This document shows positions 5,016-7,182 of a stretch of 7,182 nucleotides of DNA, piece after piece. The position numbers and the translations under genes were made by a program. The stretch spans positions 1-7,182 of the forward strand of contig JAJYGZ010000324.1 in the NCBI GenBank assembly GCA_021790495.1, in the 5' to 3' direction. The stretch's first letter is position 1. Each line of letters opens with the position of its first letter. The DNA is from Actinomycetes bacterium. GTDB taxonomy: Bacteria; Actinomycetota; Acidimicrobiia; Acidimicrobiales; Acidimicrobiaceae. A model generated the notes under the pieces. The model did no database searches, was not told the origin of the DNA, and saw only the letters and a program-made list of their open reading frames with translations.

Positions 5016-5672
5016 TTAAGACGTCCAGAGCAGGTCAAGAACTCTGCTGAGGTTTACCGCGTGGTCGCCGAACCTCTCATAGAAGCGCGCCACAAGCGCG
5101 AGTTCGATAGTAACTGGTATTGAGGCCGCTCCGGAGGCCAGCTCGGCGATGAGCGCGACTTGAAGGTCGTCCAGTTCGTCGTCCATCGACTCGATGGTAT
5201 CCCGCCGAGTACTGCGGTGGTCGGCAAAGTCATCGGCGGTGAGGACCCACATCCGCATCCCGATGTCACCCATTTGGGCGATGATGCCTCGTATTCGGGG
5301 AGTCAAGTCGCCGGTGATGTTTTGAAGGGCTCTCCGGGCGATGTGCTCGGCAAGATCTCCGGAGCGTTCGAGTTCGGGTATGATCCGCAAGATCGAGATC
5401 AGGTATCGCATCGAACCCTCTTCTCGGCTCGAGTTGAGAAGCACGTTGTAGGAGAATGTTTGGATATTTCGGTACAACTCGTCCACCATTTCATCGCGCT
5501 TGATAAGGTCGCGCGCAATGCGATGGTCACCGGAAAGGAGAGCCTCGGTCGCCCCGCTCAATGAACCGCCCACCAAACCGAACAGTTGGATTACCAGTTT
5601 TTCGATCGAGTGAAATTCATCGGTCCCAAGGTACTTAGCGAAGCTCCGGTTGCTTTCGTCCGAACTTACCAC
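5016..5672 (-). CDS. phoU: PhoU-family phosphate-signalling regulator
   Basis: The product is a cytoplasmic all-helical PhoU protein of two repeated three-helix units. Each unit has the family's metal-binding type motif: LERSGDLAEHIAR in the first and YERFGDHAVNLSR in the second. Length is normal (218 residues; 231 from the ATG at 5711). I prefer the GTG at 5672: AGAAGGG lies six bases upstream, and the extra residues from 5711 (MPNKFASHLEGCR) do not look like PhoU. The ATG has no Shine-Dalgarno sequence and would lie only about 12 bases past the predicted transcription start. In other bacteria PhoU restrains phosphate uptake by the Pst transporter and signalling by PhoR; mycobacterial PhoY proteins also affect persistence. 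No pst or phoR gene is in the window, so this copy appears isolated. A close paralogue with another partner cannot be excluded. Confidence 0.92.
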   Translation of the reverse strand: MVSSDESNRSFAKYLGTDEFHSIEKLVIQLFGLVGGSLSGATEALLSGDHRIARDLIKRDEMVDELYRNIQTFSYNVLLNSSREEGSMRYLISILRIIPELERSGDLAEHIARRALQNITGDLTPRIRGIIAQMGDIGMRMWVLTADDFADHRSTRRDTIESMDDELDDLQVALIAELASGAASIPVTIELALVARFYERFGDHAVNLSRVLDLLWTS

Positions 5673-5678
5673 TCGACA

Positions 5679-5685
5679 CCCTTCT
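5679..5685 (-). promoter_or_regulatory. Ribosome binding site supporting the GTG start of phoU
   Basis: AGAAGGG on the minus strand lies six bases before GTG at 5672. No comparable sequence precedes the in-frame ATG at 5711. Confidence 0.6.
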
Positions 5686-5729
5686 AAATGTGAGGCGAAT
5701 TTATTCGGCATGCGGAACTTGCCAAGGGC

Positions 5730-5758
5730 AAAATAACGCCGCCGACTCCGTTTGCCAA
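5730..5758 (-). promoter_or_regulatory. Candidate sigma-A-type promoter for phoU
   Basis: On the minus strand TTGGCA (5753-5758; five of six bases of TTGACA) is followed after exactly 17 bases by TATTTT (5730-5735; four of six of TATAAT). Transcription would start near 5723, giving a leader of about 50 bases before the preferred GTG start. Confidence 0.45.
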
Positions 5759-5823
5759 GCTATAGCCTATGGCGACTTGACGGGCAACGCTCGCAAAACG
5801 ATACCCGGACTTTTAGATGCTGC

Positions 5824-5848
5824 CAGGATGGTGGTATCCGACATCCTG
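5824..5848. repeat. Inverted repeat upstream of phoU
   Basis: CAGGATG and CATCCTG pair perfectly over seven bases with an 11-base spacer. It could be a regulator site for phoU or the 3' hairpin of the glycosyltransferase transcript, which ends about 220 bases away; position alone does not decide. Confidence 0.4.
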
Positions 5849-6070
5849 CTTGTGCCCAAGCAATAGGCGACTTCAACGGTGAAGGACGTCAAGTTGTCTA
5901 TGCCAGCCCGCGGTGAGTCTCTAGCTCTAGTTGAGATTGAGACTAGCAATCCAGCTCTGACATGCTAATTCGATAGAGGGGGACGCTTGGATAACCAACT
6001 TGATAAGGGGTGATCCGAGAGACATGGGACCAAAGCCGATCGAGAACCCCGAGCCCGGATCCAGAGGCGT

Positions 6071-7177
6071 TCAGCGCATTGCGGGTTCTGAATCCTGTGA
6101 TACAACCTGACCGGGTACTTCGCCCGAGAAGATCGCATGGTAGCGACGAGCCATGAGGCGGTAATCGAATCTCGCAGTTGCGATCTGACGGGCGTGAAGG
6201 GGGTCTAGTGAGTCAAGTTGGCCGAGTGATTCGACCATCTCATCCAAGTTCTGCACCAGGAATCCGGTCTTTGCGTGATCGACTATTTCAGAGGCGGCGC
6301 CAATGTCGAAGCCCACTACGGGAGTTCCGCAACTCAACGCCTCGGCCATAACCAGGCCGAAGGACTCCTCCCAGAGCGCCGGGAATATCAATGCTTGGGC
6401 GTTGGCCAACAACGCGACCTTTTGGGATCCTCCAACCTCGCCGACGTAACTTATCCGATGCGAGAGGTGTAGCGCGATATGGGATTCGAAGTAAGCCAGT
6501 TCGTGGGGCTCTTGGCACTTTGCGGCGATAATTAGGCGCTGGTTGAGACGCTTTGCGGCGTCGATGGCCAAATGGACGCCCTTTTGGTAATTCATCGAGC
6601 CCAAAAAGAGCAGATAATCGCGGCTGGGAGCGTTTGCTGGCAGGAAAAGGTCAGTGTCTATTCCGTTGTGCACCACCGCGTGGACCTTCACGCTGGGCGC
6701 GATGCGGGCTTGGCGGTGTGAAATCGCCACCAACGGAAGCTGTTCCGATAAGCGCTGGTATGCGCCCTCGAACTCTCCGGCGATAATTCGATGTGCCGTC
6801 GCCACAGTAGGCACGTCCGCCGCGAGACCGATCATGGCCCCAAAGAGGCTGTGGTCGCTGATCAGACCGTAGGATTCGTTACGCAACAAGTCGATCAGGG
6901 CGCTTTGGTGTTCCACTTCGGGAGCGATGCTTCCCATTTTATTGCTGGTAGCGACGTCGAAACTGTTTACCCGTCGCACTCCTTGGTGATCAAGCGCGCT
7001 TTGCCCTGCGCCGAATAACGTTACGTCGCAACCCAGGTCCGCGAGCCCGCGGGAAAGATTCCAGCACACGGACTCTATCCCTCCGTAAGCGGGAGGAGGT
7101 GTCGGATACCATGGTGTCGACACGATCAGAACCTTGTGTGCTGGGGCGACCGTAACTTGAGTCGCTTCTAAATTCAT
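6071..7177 (-). CDS. GT4-family (GT-B fold) glycosyltransferase
   Basis: The 368-residue enzyme is of normal length for GT4 retaining glycosyltransferases, which move a sugar from a nucleotide-sugar donor to a lipid, glycan or small-molecule acceptor at the cytoplasmic side of the membrane. The N-terminal domain opens with TPWYPTPPPAYGGIE, the glycine-rich acceptor-side loop typical of the family (Gly32-Gly33). The hinge segment VVHNGIDTDLF (168-178) and the start of the C-terminal Rossmann domain FLGSMNYQKGVHLAIDAAK (191-209) follow. The E-x7-E donor-binding motif is present (Glu271 and Glu279, in EESFGLVMAEALSCGTPVVGF split across 270-290). No signal peptide or membrane helix is seen. Donor and acceptor cannot be predicted. 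The ATG at 7177 is only five bases from the window edge, so its ribosome binding site is not visible and a start further upstream is possible. Confidence 0.92.
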   Translation of the reverse strand: MNLEATQVTVAPAHKVLIVSTPWYPTPPPAYGGIESVCWNLSRGLADLGCDVTLFGAGQSALDHQGVRRVNSFDVATSNKMGSIAPEVEHQSALIDLLRNESYGLISDHSLFGAMIGLAADVPTVATAHRIIAGEFEGAYQRLSEQLPLVAISHRQARIAPSVKVHAVVHNGIDTDLFLPANAPSRDYLLFLGSMNYQKGVHLAIDAAKRLNQRLIIAAKCQEPHELAYFESHIALHLSHRISYVGEVGGSQKVALLANAQALIFPALWEESFGLVMAEALSCGTPVVGFDIGAASEIVDHAKTGFLVQNLDEMVESLGQLDSLDPLHARQIATARFDYRLMARRYHAIFSGEVPGQVVSQDSEPAMR

Positions 7178-7182
7178 GGATA

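Larger units (their letters stand above)
5673..6070. other. Intergenic region between the glycosyltransferase and phoU
   Basis: The 398 bases hold the phoU ribosome binding site and candidate promoter, a 7-bp inverted repeat at 5824-5848, two copies of GGCGACTT followed by similar bases (5771 and 5867), and a 6-bp inverted repeat AGTCTC / GAGACT at 5916-5944. A GGACTTTTAG stretch at 5807-5816 resembles half of a DosR box but lacks the other half. No coding frame has support; the longest on the minus strand (5767-5949) lacks a ribosome binding site and family features. Confidence 0.5.

Noticed and set aside
4747..5019. 90-codon plus-strand frame after the cytochrome b gene
   Set aside because: It runs through the terminator hairpin, has no ribosome binding site and overlaps the phoU stop.
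5807..5816. DosR-like half site upstream of phoU
   Set aside because: Only GGACTTT agrees; the other half is missing and the stretch is too short to separate from chance.
5767..5949. 60-codon minus-strand frame upstream of phoU
   Set aside because: No ribosome binding site, no recognisable domain, and the composition is that of intergenic sequence.
1..7182. Mobile element, CRISPR array, tRNA or attachment site
   Set aside because: No transposase or integrase frame, no regularly spaced repeats and no tRNA-like cloverleaf segment were seen on either strand.

Overview
The window looks like chromosomal DNA from an actinobacterium of moderately high G+C. The response regulator closely resembles mycobacterial DosR (DevR), the cytochrome b has an actinobacterial-looking large insertion, and several starts are GTG or TTG behind strong Shine-Dalgarno sequences. 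An acidimicrobial-type lineage is possible but cannot be shown from this sequence. No mobile element, CRISPR array, rRNA or tRNA was seen.

Layout, left to right. Positions 1-235 hold no supported gene, only a hairpin behind the first gene. A universal stress protein (236-676, minus) is followed by a 232-base gap with a candidate regulator site, then a DosR/DevR-like response regulator (909-1565, minus). That regulator is divergent from a second universal stress protein (1749-2189, plus). Their shared intergenic region carries a perfect 20-bp palindrome of the same length as a DosR box. A gap of about 740 bases (2190-2930) holds one doubtful small reading frame, two hairpins and possible DosR-like half sites. 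It leads into a two-gene plus-strand operon: a 61-residue membrane protein (2931-3116) overlapping by ATGA a 534-residue divergent cytochrome b (3113-4717). A GC-rich hairpin closes that operon. On the minus strand, facing it, are a PhoU-family protein (5016-5672 or 5711), a 398-base gap with a candidate promoter and inverted repeats, and a GT4 glycosyltransferase (6071-7177).

How the parts may work together (inference). A DosR-type regulator beside two universal stress proteins recalls the hypoxia/dormancy regulon of mycobacteria. Related 14-base motifs (GGGTCSAAAGTCAC) lie 84-98 bases upstream of both usp1 and the cytochrome b operon, which suggests that the regulator may also control an electron-transfer membrane protein. 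No sensor kinase, Rieske protein or cytochrome c is present in the window. The cytochrome b keeps its four haem-ligand histidines but lacks both signatures of the quinol-oxidation (Qo) site and carries a loop of about 220 residues outside the membrane. It is the most unusual item here. PhoU and the glycosyltransferase probably belong to separate transcription units.
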